64,000 bases of DNA from the NCBI RefSeq assembly GCF_000739735.1, contig NZ_BBJF01000014.1:62001-126000 (forward strand), given 5' to 3'. Below, one piece after another: positions 8,488-17,600 of this stretch (the first letter of the stretch is position 1; every line of letters starts with the position of its first letter). The notes under the pieces are model-generated. The model searched no databases. It saw only the letters and a list, made by a program, of their open reading frames with translations, and was not told the DNA's origin. This DNA is from Paraburkholderia ginsengisoli NBRC 100965. GTDB lineage: Bacteria; Pseudomonadota; Gammaproteobacteria; Burkholderiales; Burkholderiaceae. Made by a program: the position numbers and the translations under genes.

Positions 8488-10071
8488 ATGTCTATTACCG
8501 GTGAAATGCTGATCGGCCGCCAGGCGGTGCGCGGCGAGGAACAACCACTGCACGCGGTCAATCCCGCTACGGGCTCCGAGATCGCCGAGCCGGTTTTCGG
8601 CAGCGGCGGCGTTGCTCAGGTCGAGCGCGCGTGTGAACTGGCGCAGCAGGCGTTCGACAAATACCGCGCCTTGCCGCTGACGGTGCGCGCCGAGTTTCTC
8701 GAACGCATCGCCGACGGTATCACCGCGTTGGGCGACGCGCTGATCGAGCGCGCGCATCAGGAATCCGGTCTGCCGAAGACGCGTCTGGAAGGCGAGCGCG
8801 GCCGCACGACCGGCCAGCTCAAGCTGTTCGCGCAAGTCGTGCGCGCCGGCCAATGGCTTTCCGCGACGCTCGACTCGCCGCTGCCGGAGCGCAAGCCGCT
8901 GCCGCGCTCGGATCTGCGTATGCAAAAGATCGCGCTCGGCCCGGTCGCTGTGTTCGGCGCGAGCAACTTCCCGCTCGCGTTTTCGGTCGCGGGCGGCGAT
9001 ACGGCGGCAGCGCTCGCGGCCGGTTGCCCGGTCGTGGTGAAGGCGCACCGCGCCCACCTCGGCACGTCGGAAATGGTCGGCCGCGTGATTCAACGTGTCG
9101 CGCAGGAAATGGATCTGCCTGAAGGCGTGTTCTCGATGATCGTCGGCGCGGGCAATCTGGTCGGCGAAGCGCTGGTCGCGCACCCGGCGATCAAGGCGGT
9201 CGGCTTCACCGGTTCGCGCGCAGGCGGCACTTCGCTGATGCGCGTCGCGGCGGCGCGTGCCGAGCCGATTCCGGTCTACGCGGAAATGAGCAGCATCAAC
9301 CCGGTGTTCATTCTGCAGAACGCACTCGCGCAACGCGGCGACAGCATCGCGCGCGGTTTCGTCGATTCACTCGTGCTCGGCGCAGGTCAGTTCTGTACGA
9401 ATCCGGGTCTGGCGATCGTCGTCGACAGCGACGCGCTGAAGGGCTTTGTCGCGACGGCGTCGGAAGCGCTGGGCGGCAAGCCGGCGCAGACCATGCTGAC
9501 CGCGGGTATTCACGCCGCGTATCAGGACGGCGAAAGCAAGCTGGCGGCGACCAAAGGCGTCGAAGCCGTGGCACGCGGCGTCGAAGCAACCGGCCCGACG
9601 CAGGCTCGCGCGGCGCTGTTCGTCACCGACGCGCAGACGTTCCTCGCCAACCCGGCGCTGGAAGACGAAGTGTTCGGCCCGGTGTCGACGATCGTGCGTT
9701 GCAAGGACGAGCAGGAGTTGCTGAAGGTGGCCGAGCACTTCGCCGGCCAGTTGACCGCCACGCTGCAAATGGACAGCGCCGACCTCGCCGTAGCGAAGAA
9801 GCTGGTGCCGATTCTCGAGCGCAAGGCAGGGCGGATTCTGGTCAACGGTTACCCGACGGGCGTCGAGGTGTCGCACGCGATGGTGCACGGCGGCCCGTTC
9901 CCGGCGACCTCGGATAGCCGCGCGACGTCGGTCGGTACGACGTCGATCGAGCGTTTCCTGCGCCCGGTGTGCTACCAGGACTTCCCGGCGGATCTGCTGC
10001 CGGAAGCGCTGGCCGACAGCAATCCGCTCGACCTGTGGCGTCGTCGCGACGGCGAAATCACGCGCGGTTGA
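8488..10071 (+). CDS. Alpha-ketoglutarate semialdehyde (2,5-dioxovalerate) dehydrogenase
   Basis: ALDH-superfamily enzyme, 527 residues, start ATG 8488 with AAGGA upstream. Nucleophile Cys303 (GQFCTNPG), general base Glu266 (YAEMSSINP) and NAD-loop FTGSRAGG (240-247) are present; the EMSSINPVF and GQFCTNPGL variants are those of the KGSADH subgroup rather than betaine or succinate semialdehyde dehydrogenases. It would oxidise 2-oxoglutarate semialdehyde, the product of KdgD, to 2-oxoglutarate. Transcribed divergently from garL and carrying its own operator copy. Confidence 0.9.
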   Translation: MSITGEMLIGRQAVRGEEQPLHAVNPATGSEIAEPVFGSGGVAQVERACELAQQAFDKYRALPLTVRAEFLERIADGITALGDALIERAHQESGLPKTRLEGERGRTTGQLKLFAQVVRAGQWLSATLDSPLPERKPLPRSDLRMQKIALGPVAVFGASNFPLAFSVAGGDTAAALAAGCPVVVKAHRAHLGTSEMVGRVIQRVAQEMDLPEGVFSMIVGAGNLVGEALVAHPAIKAVGFTGSRAGGTSLMRVAAARAEPIPVYAEMSSINPVFILQNALAQRGDSIARGFVDSLVLGAGQFCTNPGLAIVVDSDALKGFVATASEALGGKPAQTMLTAGIHAAYQDGESKLAATKGVEAVARGVEATGPTQARAALFVTDAQTFLANPALEDEVFGPVSTIVRCKDEQELLKVAEHFAGQLTATLQMDSADLAVAKKLVPILERKAGRILVNGYPTGVEVSHAMVHGGPFPATSDSRATSVGTTSIERFLRPVCYQDFPADLLPEALADSNPLDLWRRRDGEITRG

Positions 10072-10147
10072 CGCGATTGAGTACATGATCGCGTTCGTGG
10101 CCCGGCAGATAAGCGGGCCGCGAACGCGGTGAAAAGAAGAGCAGGAT

Positions 10148-10181
10148 AAAAAATGGCCGGGAAAATCCCGGCCATTTTTTT
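10148..10181. terminator. Bidirectional terminator between the dehydrogenase and GntR genes
   Basis: AAAATGGCCGGGA-AAA-TCCCGGCCATTTT with flanking A and T runs; serves both convergent genes. Confidence 0.92.
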
Positions 10182-10200
10182 GCGTGCAGCTCGTGCTGAA

Positions 10201-10944
10201 TCAGCTGTTCGCCTCGGTCACCTCGTTGGCGCGCCGCAACCGCTCGCGGCTATTCGACAGGTGCATGCGCATGGCCGCGCGCGCGCCTTCCGCGTCGTGC
10301 CGCGTGATCGCTTCGAGAATGCTCTCGTGTTCGAGATTGACGAGCGACAGATACGCGTCCGGCTCCGCCCGTGCAATGCCGGCCGAGTCGAGCCGGTTGC
10401 GCGGAATCAGCGCGCTGCCCATTTGCGTGAGGATGTCGACGAAATAGCGGTTGCCTGTTGCGCGCGCGACCGAGATATGGAACTGCAGGTCGGCGTCGAC
10501 ACTGTCCAGCCCGTTGTGCCGGGTCGCCTCGATCGCGTCGAGCGCGGCGCGCATGCGCGCGAGATCGTCCGTCTTCGCGCGTTGCGCGGCGAGGCCGGCG
10601 CATTCCGTTTCGAGGCTGATACGCAGTTCGAGGATGGACAGCACGTCGCGCAGCGTGGTGGCCGGCACCATGTCGATGCCGAGCTTTTCGCGCTGCGGTT
10701 CCAGCACGAAGCTGCCGATCCCGTGCCGCGTCTCGATGATCTTGCCGGCCTGCAGACGTGAAATCGCTTCGCGGATCACCGTGCGACTCACGCTCAGCGT
10801 GACCATCAGCTGTGATTCGGTCGGCAGTTTGTCACCGGGCTTCAGCGCGTTGGTCGCGATTTGCTCGGTGACGTAGTTCACGACGAACTCGGCAAGATTG
10901 CGAGCGCGTCGTGGCGGTGCAGCGGATGCCAGTGGAGTAGCCAT
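10201..10944 (-). CDS. FadR-family GntR transcriptional regulator, probable regulator of the aldarate genes
   Basis: 247 residues. Winged HTH at about 15-82 (KLPTESQLMVTLSVSRTVIREA) and an FCD ligand-binding domain at about 99-230. The FCD metal ligands appear intact: Asp152, His156, His206 and His228. It sits in the middle of the galactarate cluster, its own promoter carries an operator-like palindrome, and similar 19-bp sites precede the catabolic genes. I infer that it represses them and is released by galactarate, glucarate or a downstream keto acid. Ligand unproven. Confidence 0.92.
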   Translation of the reverse strand: MATPLASAAPPRRARNLAEFVVNYVTEQIATNALKPGDKLPTESQLMVTLSVSRTVIREAISRLQAGKIIETRHGIGSFVLEPQREKLGIDMVPATTLRDVLSILELRISLETECAGLAAQRAKTDDLARMRAALDAIEATRHNGLDSVDADLQFHISVARATGNRYFVDILTQMGSALIPRNRLDSAGIARAEPDAYLSLVNLEHESILEAITRHDAEGARAAMRMHLSNSRERLRRANEVTEANS

Positions 10945-10992
10945 CGAAAACGCCCCTTGAATCAGATAGTTGCAGATACGCTCTGCGGTTCA

Positions 10993-11012
10993 TTATACCG
11001 TCGTCTGATGAC
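10993..11012 (+). promoter_or_regulatory. Degenerate operator upstream of the GntR gene
   Basis: TTATACCGTCGTCTGATGAC, about 50 bp upstream of the regulator start. It contains GTCGTC on one strand and GTCATC on the other (GTCGTCTGATGAC), the two core variants of the cluster element, and suggests autoregulation. The match to the 19-mer needs a one-base shift. Confidence 0.5.
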
Positions 11013-11141
11013 TGATTATAAAAACGCCGGATCATTTTCAGCGCCGCTGCCTGAGGTGGCGGCGACGCATGCCGAAGGGCGCCCGGCGCGGCAGGACAGG
11101 GCTCGCGCGAGACGCCCGGAAGTACGATAACCGCTCGCCGC

Positions 11142-12494
11142 TCAGGCCTGGCGCAGTTCGACCCGTTTGATGTCCTTGACGATCACCAGATAGCTGAACA
11201 CCGTCAGCAGCGCGTTCGCGCCGACGAACACCAGCGCGCCGTTGAATGAGCCAGTGCGGGCGACCAGGTAGCCGATCACGATCGGCGTGACGATGCCGGC
11301 CACGTTGCCGAACATGTTGAAGATCGCGCCCGACAAACCCAGTGCTTCTTTCGGCGACGTATCGGCGACCACCGCCCAGCCGAGCGCGCCGATGCCTTTG
11401 CCGAAGAACGCGAGCGACATCAGCGCGACGACGATCCAGTCGGTCGACACATAGTTGCAGCCGATGATGCTCACCGACAGCAGCATGCCGCCGACGATCG
11501 GCACCTTGCGCGCCACCGTCAGCGAGTGGCCGCGGCGGATCATGCCGTCCGACAGCACGCCGCCGAGCACGCCGCCGGAGAAGCCGCAGATCGCCGGCAG
11601 CGACGCCACGAGGCCCGCTTGCAGGATCGTCATGCCGCGCGCCTGCACGAGGTAGATCGGAAACCAGGTCAGGAAGAAGTAGGTCAGCACGTTGATGCAG
11701 TACTGCGCGAGATAGACGCCGAGCAGCATGCGGTTGCCGAGCAGTTGACGCACCAGCGACCAGCCGCCGGTGTTTTCGATCCGCTCGGCGCGCGCCGTTT
11801 TCTGATGCCCGGTCACGACGCCGCCGCCCTGCTGGATGTACTCCAGTTCGGCGCGCGAGACGCGCGGATGGTCGGCGGGATTCTTCATCACCTTCAGCCA
11901 GGTGACGGCGAGCGCGAGGCCGATGGCGCCCATCACGACGTACACCGCCTGCCAGCCGAACGAGTGGGTAAGCCACGCCATCAGCGGCGTGAACACGACT
12001 GCGGCAAAGTATTGCGCAGCATTAAAAATAGCCGATGCGGTGCCGCGTTCGCTGGTCGGGAACCAGCTCGCCACCACTTTCGCGTTAGCCGGAAACGCCG
12101 GCGATTCGGCCGCGCCCATTGCGAACCGCAGCGCGAACAGCGCGACGATGGCGGCGCCCGCGCTGCCGAGCAGACCGATCGAGCTTTGCAGCAGCGTGAA
12201 GAGCGACCACAGGAAAATGCTCGCCGCGTACACGCGCCGCGCGCCGAAGCGGTCCAGCAGCCAGCCGGCCGGCAGTTGCGACAGCACATAGGCCCAGCTG
12301 AACGCGGAGAAAATGTAGCCCATGCGGATCGCGTCGAGGCTGAACTCGGTGCGCATCGCCGAGCCGGTCACCGAAAGGGTCGCGCGGTCCGCGTAATTGA
12401 GCGTGGTGATCAGAAAGATCAGCAGCAGGATCGCATAGCGCACTTTGGTGCGCTTCGCAGTGTCGGCGGGATTCGCCGTGCGGCTCATCTCCAT
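11142..12494 (-). CDS. gudP: MFS aldarate (glucarate/galactarate) transporter, GudP-like
   Basis: 450 residues, the same length as E. coli GudP. Two ATGs lie six bases apart; AGGAG abuts the first directly, so the second (12494) with 6-base spacing is the better start. Signature helix-1 sequence NYADRATLSVTG and the ACS-family central loop (HPRVSRAELEYI) are present. It would import galactarate/glucarate by proton symport. It lies behind kdgD on the same strand, but an intrinsic terminator separates them, so at least part of its expression may come from its own promoter. Hexuronate specificity is possible. Confidence 0.86.
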   Translation of the reverse strand: MEMSRTANPADTAKRTKVRYAILLLIFLITTLNYADRATLSVTGSAMRTEFSLDAIRMGYIFSAFSWAYVLSQLPAGWLLDRFGARRVYAASIFLWSLFTLLQSSIGLLGSAGAAIVALFALRFAMGAAESPAFPANAKVVASWFPTSERGTASAIFNAAQYFAAVVFTPLMAWLTHSFGWQAVYVVMGAIGLALAVTWLKVMKNPADHPRVSRAELEYIQQGGGVVTGHQKTARAERIENTGGWSLVRQLLGNRMLLGVYLAQYCINVLTYFFLTWFPIYLVQARGMTILQAGLVASLPAICGFSGGVLGGVLSDGMIRRGHSLTVARKVPIVGGMLLSVSIIGCNYVSTDWIVVALMSLAFFGKGIGALGWAVVADTSPKEALGLSGAIFNMFGNVAGIVTPIVIGYLVARTGSFNGALVFVGANALLTVFSYLVIVKDIKRVELRQA

Positions 12495-12619
12495 GGTCAT
12501 CTCCTGAAATATTTATGCGTGGGAGCTGGGCTCCTGGGGCCGGTGGTGGCCCTGATGTCCGGCACCCGAAGGCCACGCGACGCGGCTTCGCGTGATGCGT
12601 CGCATGCCGCTGCGCGGTA

Positions 12620-12653
12620 CAAAAAACGCCCGGTGACGTTGCCGTCCCGGGCG
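12620..12653 (-). terminator. Intrinsic terminator downstream of kdgD
   Basis: On the minus strand CGCCCGG, a 13-base loop, CCGGGCG and then a run of T. It lies between kdgD and gudP. Confidence 0.8.
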
Positions 12654-12732
12654 CTCGTGACGGAGCCGTCTACGCGGTTCTTGCTCGCATGGCCGTCGGG
12701 TGTTGATCCGGCTGTGACGCCGGAAACAACGC

Positions 12733-13650
12733 TTACTGCGGTCCGAGCTTCTTGATCAGCGCGTCGAGCTGGCTCATTTCTTCGTCGGTCAGGTCGGTCA
12801 GCGGTGCGCGAACCGGACCTGCGTCGTGGCCAACCAGCTTCGCGCCAGCCTTGACGATGCTGACCGCATAGCCTGCGCGACGGTTGCGGATCTTCAGGTA
12901 CGGCAGGAAGAATTCGTCGATCAGCTTGCCGACCGTCGCGTGGTCGTCAGCGGCGATCGCGCGGTAGAAGTCCATCGCGGTCTTCGGGATGAAGTTGAAC
13001 ACGGCCGACGAGTACACCGGCACGCCCAGCGCCTTGTAGGCCGCGGCGTAGACTTCAGCGGTCGGCAGGCCGCCGAGGTACGAGAAGCGATCGCCCAGAC
13101 GGCGGCGGATCGTCACCATGTTTTCGATCTCGCCCACGCCGTCCTTGAAGCCGATCAGGTTCGGGCAGCGCTCTGCCAGACCTTCGAGCATGTCGGCGTT
13201 GAGCTTCGAGTTCGCACGGTTGTAGATGATCACGCCCATGTTCGGCACGGCCTTGCAGACTTCTTCCGCGTGCGCGGCGATGCCTTCCTGGCAAGCTTCC
13301 GTCAGGTAGTGGGGCATCAGCAGAATGCCGTTCGCGCCGTGACGCTCGGCTTCCTTCGCGTAGTCGATCGCCACGCGGGTCGGGCCGCCTGCGCCGGCCA
13401 GGATCGGTACCTTGCCTTTGCAGACTTCGGTCGCGGTACGCACCACGTTCGAGTAGTCGTTGTGCGTCAGCGAGAAGAATTCGCCCGTGCCGCCGGCGAC
13501 GAACAGCGCCGATGCGCCGTACGGCGCGAGCCATTCGAGGCGTTCTGCGTACGTGTCGGCGCGGAAATCGCCTTGTGCGTCAAAGTCGGTAACGGGGAAG
13601 GACAGCAGGCCTTCCGAAACGATCTGCTTGAGTTCCTGCGGTGTCGTCAT
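12733..13650 (-). CDS. kdgD: 5-dehydro-4-deoxyglucarate dehydratase (decarboxylating)
   Basis: DHDPS/NAL-superfamily TIM barrel, 305 residues. Converts 5-keto-4-deoxyglucarate to 2-oxoglutarate semialdehyde + CO2 + H2O. Schiff-base Lys169 (LIGFKDGVG), catalytic Tyr143 (IIYNRAN) and the GGTGEFF carboxylate-binding loop (53-59) are present; the second T of the usual GGTTGE motif is missing, as expected for KdgD rather than DapA. Substrate is shared with GarL, and the product is the substrate of the dehydrogenase at 8488. Divergent from garD with two operator copies in between. Confidence 0.93.
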   Translation of the reverse strand: MTTPQELKQIVSEGLLSFPVTDFDAQGDFRADTYAERLEWLAPYGASALFVAGGTGEFFSLTHNDYSNVVRTATEVCKGKVPILAGAGGPTRVAIDYAKEAERHGANGILLMPHYLTEACQEGIAAHAEEVCKAVPNMGVIIYNRANSKLNADMLEGLAERCPNLIGFKDGVGEIENMVTIRRRLGDRFSYLGGLPTAEVYAAAYKALGVPVYSSAVFNFIPKTAMDFYRAIAADDHATVGKLIDEFFLPYLKIRNRRAGYAVSIVKAGAKLVGHDAGPVRAPLTDLTDEEMSQLDALIKKLGPQ

Positions 13651-13712
13651 GGTGAATATCCAGGCGTCAGTTTTGAGTCGATTAGTCGAAGTTCAATCGA
13701 AATGGAGATTTC

Positions 13713-13731
13713 TTATACGTCATCGTACAAC
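13713..13731 (+). promoter_or_regulatory. GntR-type operator copy 4 (kdgD promoter)
   Basis: TTATACGTCATCGTACAAC, 63 bp upstream of the kdgD start; the copy used here as reference for the family of sites. Confidence 0.8.
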
Positions 13732-13813
13732 AACAAATCGGCTAACTCAACGGGGTTTTCACGGCATAATGCACGCTATAGGGTAAATACGGAACGTCCA
13801 CGCAAAGTTTGAT

Positions 13814-13832
13814 GTTGTAGGATGACGTATGA
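13814..13832 (-). promoter_or_regulatory. GntR-type operator copy 5 (garD promoter)
   Basis: On the minus strand TCATACGTCATCCTACAAC, 52 bp upstream of garD. Identical to copy 4 at 16 of 19 positions. Confidence 0.8.
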
Positions 13833-13884
13833 ATAGCTGGCGCAGCGGGCGATCATGCCAAAAAGCGCCATAAGGATCGATGCA

Positions 13885-15474
13885 ATGGAACAATCTCCGC
13901 TCTACATTCGCGTTCACCCCAATGACAATGTCGCGATCGTCGTCAACGACGGCGGACTGGGTGAGGGCGCCGTTTTCCCCGATGGCCTCACGCTGCGCGA
14001 GCGGGTGCCGCAAGGGCACAAAGTCGCGCTCGCCGATCTGGCCGAGGGCGACGAGGTCATCCGCTATAACGTGGTGATCGGCTATGCGCTGAAGGCGCTG
14101 CCCAAAGGCAGCTGGATCAACGAACACGTGATCCGCATGCCGAGCCCGCCGGGACTCGAAGACCTGCCGATCGCGACGATCAGGGCGCCGGAGATGCCGC
14201 CGCTCGAAGGCTTCACGTTCGAGGGCTACCGCAACGCGGACGGCTCGGTCGGCTCGCGCAACATCCTCGCGATCACGACCACCGTGCAATGCGTGGCCGA
14301 CGTGGTCCAGCATGCGGTCACGCGCATCAAGGCCGAGCTGCTGCCGAATTATCCGAACGTCGACGACGTCGTGAGCCTCGGCCACACGTATGGCTGCGGC
14401 GTCGCGATCGACGCGCCCGACGCGATGGTGCCGATCCGCACCGTGCGCAACATCAGCCTGAATCCGAACTTCGGCGGCGAAGTGATGATGGTGAGCCTCG
14501 GCTGCGAGAAGCTGCAGCCCGAGCGCCTGATGCCGCCCGGCACGATTCCGATCGCGGCGGCCGCGAATGTCGCTGAAGTCGCGGACATCGGCGACGTCGA
14601 AGCCGATGCGAACGGCGACGTGGTGGTGTTGCAGGACGACTCGCACGTCGGCTTCCAGTCGATGATCGAATCGATCATGCGGATGGCCGACGGTCATCTG
14701 AAGCGCCTGAACAATCGCCATCGCGAAACCTGTCCCGCGTCCGATCTGGTGATCGGCGTGCAGTGCGGCGGCAGCGATGCATTCTCCGGCCTGACCGCGA
14801 ATCCCGCCGTGGGCTTTGCGACCGATCTGCTGGTGCGCGCCGGCGCGACGGTGATGTTCTCGGAAGTCACCGAAGTGCGCGACGGCGTCGATCAGCTGAC
14901 CGCGCGCGCGGCCAACGCGGACGTGGCGGCGGCGATCATCCGCGAGATGCAGTGGTACGACGATTATCTGAAGCGCGGCGGCGCGGACCGCAGCGCCAAC
15001 ACGACGCCGGGCAACAAGAAGGGCGGTCTGTCGAACATCGTCGAAAAGGCGATGGGCTCGATCATCAAGTCGGGCAACTCGGCGATCTCCGGCGTGCTGT
15101 CGCCGGGCGAAAAGGTCCGCCAGAAAGGCCTGATTTACGCGGCCACGCCGGCGAGCGATTTCATCTGCGGCACGCTGCAGGTCGCCGCGGGCATCAATCT
15201 GCACGTGTTCACCACCGGCCGCGGCACGCCGTACAGCCTCGCCGAAGTTCCGGTCATCAAGGTCGCGACCCGCTCGGATCTCGCGCGCCGCTGGCATGAC
15301 CTGATGGACGTCAACGCCGGCACGATCGCGACCGGCGCATCGACGATCGAAGAGGTGGGTTGGGAACTGTTCCGCCTGATGCTCGACGTCGCCAGCGGAC
15401 GCAAACAGACCTGCGCCGAAAAGCTCAAGCTGCACAACGCGTTGACACTGTTCAACCCGGCGCCGGTGACCTGA
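13885..15474 (+). CDS. garD: Galactarate dehydratase
   Basis: Converts galactarate to 5-keto-4-deoxyglucarate. 529 residues from ATG 13885 (AAGG about 9 bases upstream); an in-frame ATG at 13855 would add ten residues. N-terminal SAF domain (about 1-100, VHPNDNVAIVVND), then the UxaA/GarD iron-dependent lyase core with LGHTYGCGV, MVSLGCEKLQPERL, GVQCGGSDAFSGLTANPAVG and the C-terminal NPAPVT ending shared with E. coli GarD (523 residues). First enzyme of a run garD-udh-lactonase on one strand with short gaps, so these probably form one operon under operator copy 5. Confidence 0.96.
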   Translation: MEQSPLYIRVHPNDNVAIVVNDGGLGEGAVFPDGLTLRERVPQGHKVALADLAEGDEVIRYNVVIGYALKALPKGSWINEHVIRMPSPPGLEDLPIATIRAPEMPPLEGFTFEGYRNADGSVGSRNILAITTTVQCVADVVQHAVTRIKAELLPNYPNVDDVVSLGHTYGCGVAIDAPDAMVPIRTVRNISLNPNFGGEVMMVSLGCEKLQPERLMPPGTIPIAAAANVAEVADIGDVEADANGDVVVLQDDSHVGFQSMIESIMRMADGHLKRLNNRHRETCPASDLVIGVQCGGSDAFSGLTANPAVGFATDLLVRAGATVMFSEVTEVRDGVDQLTARAANADVAAAIIREMQWYDDYLKRGGADRSANTTPGNKKGGLSNIVEKAMGSIIKSGNSAISGVLSPGEKVRQKGLIYAATPASDFICGTLQVAAGINLHVFTTGRGTPYSLAEVPVIKVATRSDLARRWHDLMDVNAGTIATGASTIEEVGWELFRLMLDVASGRKQTCAEKLKLHNALTLFNPAPVT

Positions 15475-15540
15475 TTTCCGGTGGCGCGGTGTGCCCGTGC
15501 CGCGAAGCCGATCCGATCGCAAACACATCAACAGAAAGAC

Positions 15541-16383
15541 ATGACCGACTCGAACCTTGACCGCTCCGCGGCACAGAAACCTTTCCGCCGTCTGCTGCTG
15601 ACGGGCGCTGCCGGTAACCTCGGCAAGCAATTGCGCGGCGCGCTCGCCGCATGGGCCGACATCGTGCGCGTGACCGACATCGCGCCGCTCGGCGAAGTGG
15701 CGGAGCACGAAGAAGCGTCGATCGTCGACCTCGCCAACGCGGACGCGGTTCACGCGCTGCTCGAAGGCGTGGACGCGGTGGTTCACCTTGGCGGCATTTC
15801 CGTCGAAGCGCCGTTCGAAGACCTGCTCGAAGCGAATATCCGCGGCCTGTACAACCTGTACTCGGCGGCGCAGAAGCAGGGCGTGAAACGCATCATCTAC
15901 GCAAGCTCGAACCACGCGGTGGGCTTTCATCCGACGACGTCGGTGGTCGATATCGACGCGCCGCTGCGTCCCGACACCCTGTACGGTGTGACCAAATGCT
16001 TCGGCGAATCGCTGTCGCGCTACTACTTCGACCGCTTCGGTCTGGAGACGGTGTGTCTGCGGATCGGGTCGTCGTTCGAACAGCCGCGCAACCCGCGCAT
16101 GCTCGTTACCTATCTGAGCTACCGCGACTTCATCGAGCTGGTGCGCTGCTCGCTGTTCACGAACCGCGTCGATCACGCGATCATTTACGGCGTGTCGGAT
16201 AACCGCATCTCGTGGGTCGACAACAAGAAGGCGGCGTTCCTCGGCTTCCGTCCGCAGGACAGCTCGGCGCAATTCGAGCATCTGTTCCCGGCCAGCGCCC
16301 CGAACACCGAGTTCGACGATCCGACCCAGCGTTTCCAGGGTGGCCCGTTCGTGCTGGCGGGTCCGATGGAGCCGAAACGGTGA
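15541..16383 (+). CDS. udh: Uronate (galacturonate/glucuronate) dehydrogenase
   Basis: NAD-dependent SDR/epimerase-fold enzyme, 280 residues from ATG 15541 (the frame is open from 15481 but the downstream Met fits the family). Rossmann motif TGAAGNLG (21-28), SSNH around Ser122-123 and YGVTK (Tyr148, Lys152) are intact. Oxidises galacturonate to galactaro-1,5-lactone; known bacterial Udh enzymes are about 265 residues. Its stop codon overlaps the GTG start of the lactonase gene (GTGA), giving tight coupling of lactone formation and opening. A truncated paralogue lies at the left edge of the window. Confidence 0.94.
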   Translation: MTDSNLDRSAAQKPFRRLLLTGAAGNLGKQLRGALAAWADIVRVTDIAPLGEVAEHEEASIVDLANADAVHALLEGVDAVVHLGGISVEAPFEDLLEANIRGLYNLYSAAQKQGVKRIIYASSNHAVGFHPTTSVVDIDAPLRPDTLYGVTKCFGESLSRYYFDRFGLETVCLRIGSSFEQPRNPRMLVTYLSYRDFIELVRCSLFTNRVDHAIIYGVSDNRISWVDNKKAAFLGFRPQDSSAQFEHLFPASAPNTEFDDPTQRFQGGPFVLAGPMEPKR

Positions 16384-17312
16384 GCGTCACGATGAATGCG
16401 CCGGTGGAGCGGCTCGACGCGGCCGGGCGAGCGTCGGTGGGCGAAAGCCCGGTGTGGCGTCCGGCCGAGCAGGCGCTGTACTGGGCGGACATCCCGGCGC
16501 AGAAAATCGTGCGGCTGCGGGTCGATTCGGGCGAGCGCACTGAATGGCTATTGCCGGAGAAGGTCGCCTGCATCGCGTTCGATCGACGCGGCACCGTGCT
16601 GGCCGGTTGCGAGACAGGGCTCTTTGCGGTCGCGCTGACTGAAGCTGCGCAGGTTTCGGCTGGCGGCGAACCGGTCGCGGCGTCGATGCGCAAGCTCGCC
16701 GCGCCGGCGTTCCCCGCCGACGGCATGCGTTTCAACGACGGCCGTTGCGACCGCCAGGGCCGCTTCTGGTCCGGCACGATGGTGATGGACATGGCGGCGG
16801 CCAATCCGGCCGGCGCGCTGTATCGCTTCGATGCTAACGGCGTGCTGTCCGCGCCGGTCGTCGATGCGCTGATCACACAGAACGGCCTGGGCTGGTCGCC
16901 GGACGGCAAGACCATGTACCTGTCCGACTCGCATCCGCTGCACCGGCTGATCTGGGCATTCGACTACGACGTCGAGTCGGGCGAGCCGCGCAACCGGCGC
17001 GTGTTCGCCGACCTGCATCACTATGCGGGGCGCCCCGACGGCGCGGCGGTCGACGCCGACGGCTGCTACTGGATCTGCGCGAACGACGCGGGCCTGCTGC
17101 TGCGCTTCACGCCGCAAGGCAAGCTCGACCGGCAGGTGCCGGTCCCGCCGACCAAGCCGGCGATGTGCGCGTTCGGCGGCAGCAACCTGGACACGCTGTT
17201 CGTCACCTCGATCCATCCGGGAGCGAGCGCGAGCGAGCACGACGGCCATCTGTTCGCCGTGCGCCCTGGCGTGACCGGGCTGCCGGAGCCCGAATTCGCG
17301 GGCCAACTGTAA
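16380..17312 (+). CDS. SMP-30/gluconolactonase family lactonase, probable galactarolactone hydrolase
   Basis: 310 residues if started at GTG 16380, which overlaps the udh stop and has GGAG 8 bases upstream; ATG 16392 (306 residues) is the alternative but lacks a good ribosome site. Six-bladed beta-propeller family. Metal ligands can be assigned by comparison with SMP-30: Glu22 (VGESPVW), Asn168 (ITQNGLGW) and Asp220 (GRPDGAAVD), with FNDGRCD at 118-124. It would hydrolyse the aldarolactone made by Udh to galactarate/glucarate for GarD. Specific lactone ring size not determined. Confidence 0.92.
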   Translation: MSVTMNAPVERLDAAGRASVGESPVWRPAEQALYWADIPAQKIVRLRVDSGERTEWLLPEKVACIAFDRRGTVLAGCETGLFAVALTEAAQVSAGGEPVAASMRKLAAPAFPADGMRFNDGRCDRQGRFWSGTMVMDMAAANPAGALYRFDANGVLSAPVVDALITQNGLGWSPDGKTMYLSDSHPLHRLIWAFDYDVESGEPRNRRVFADLHHYAGRPDGAAVDADGCYWICANDAGLLLRFTPQGKLDRQVPVPPTKPAMCAFGGSNLDTLFVTSIHPGASASEHDGHLFAVRPGVTGLPEPEFAGQL

Positions 17313-17384
17313 GCCTGTCCCGTATGAAAGCTGGCGCCGGAGCGGTTTGGCCGGCCGGCGCCAGTCACATTATTGCTTCGTAAT

Positions 17385-17403
17385 TCATCACTCGTCGTAC
17401 AAC
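17385..17403 (+). promoter_or_regulatory. GntR-type operator, half-conserved copy
   Basis: TCATCACTCGTCGTACAAC: the right half (TCGTCGTACAAC) is identical to the copy at 17601-17619, the left half is diverged. Possibly an auxiliary site. Confidence 0.5.
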
Positions 17404-17600
17404 ACTGTGGCGTACAGACCACGGTCCGACGACGTTTCGGCAACAAAAATCCCAGCGTGCCGACACGCCTTCCTTCCCTCCCCATTTCTTCTCCCACTGG
17501 CGCGGGCTCTCGCCGCGACCCCGATCAGGTCATCCATACCGAGGCTGTCAATTGTGCGGGTAAATACCGTCTGTACAAGTGAAAATGCCTTTTATAGACT

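Noticed and set aside
13759..16281. 840-residue open frame on the minus strand opposite garD and udh
   Set aside because: It is a mirror frame over two clear genes; composition is Arg/His/Val-rich without domains.
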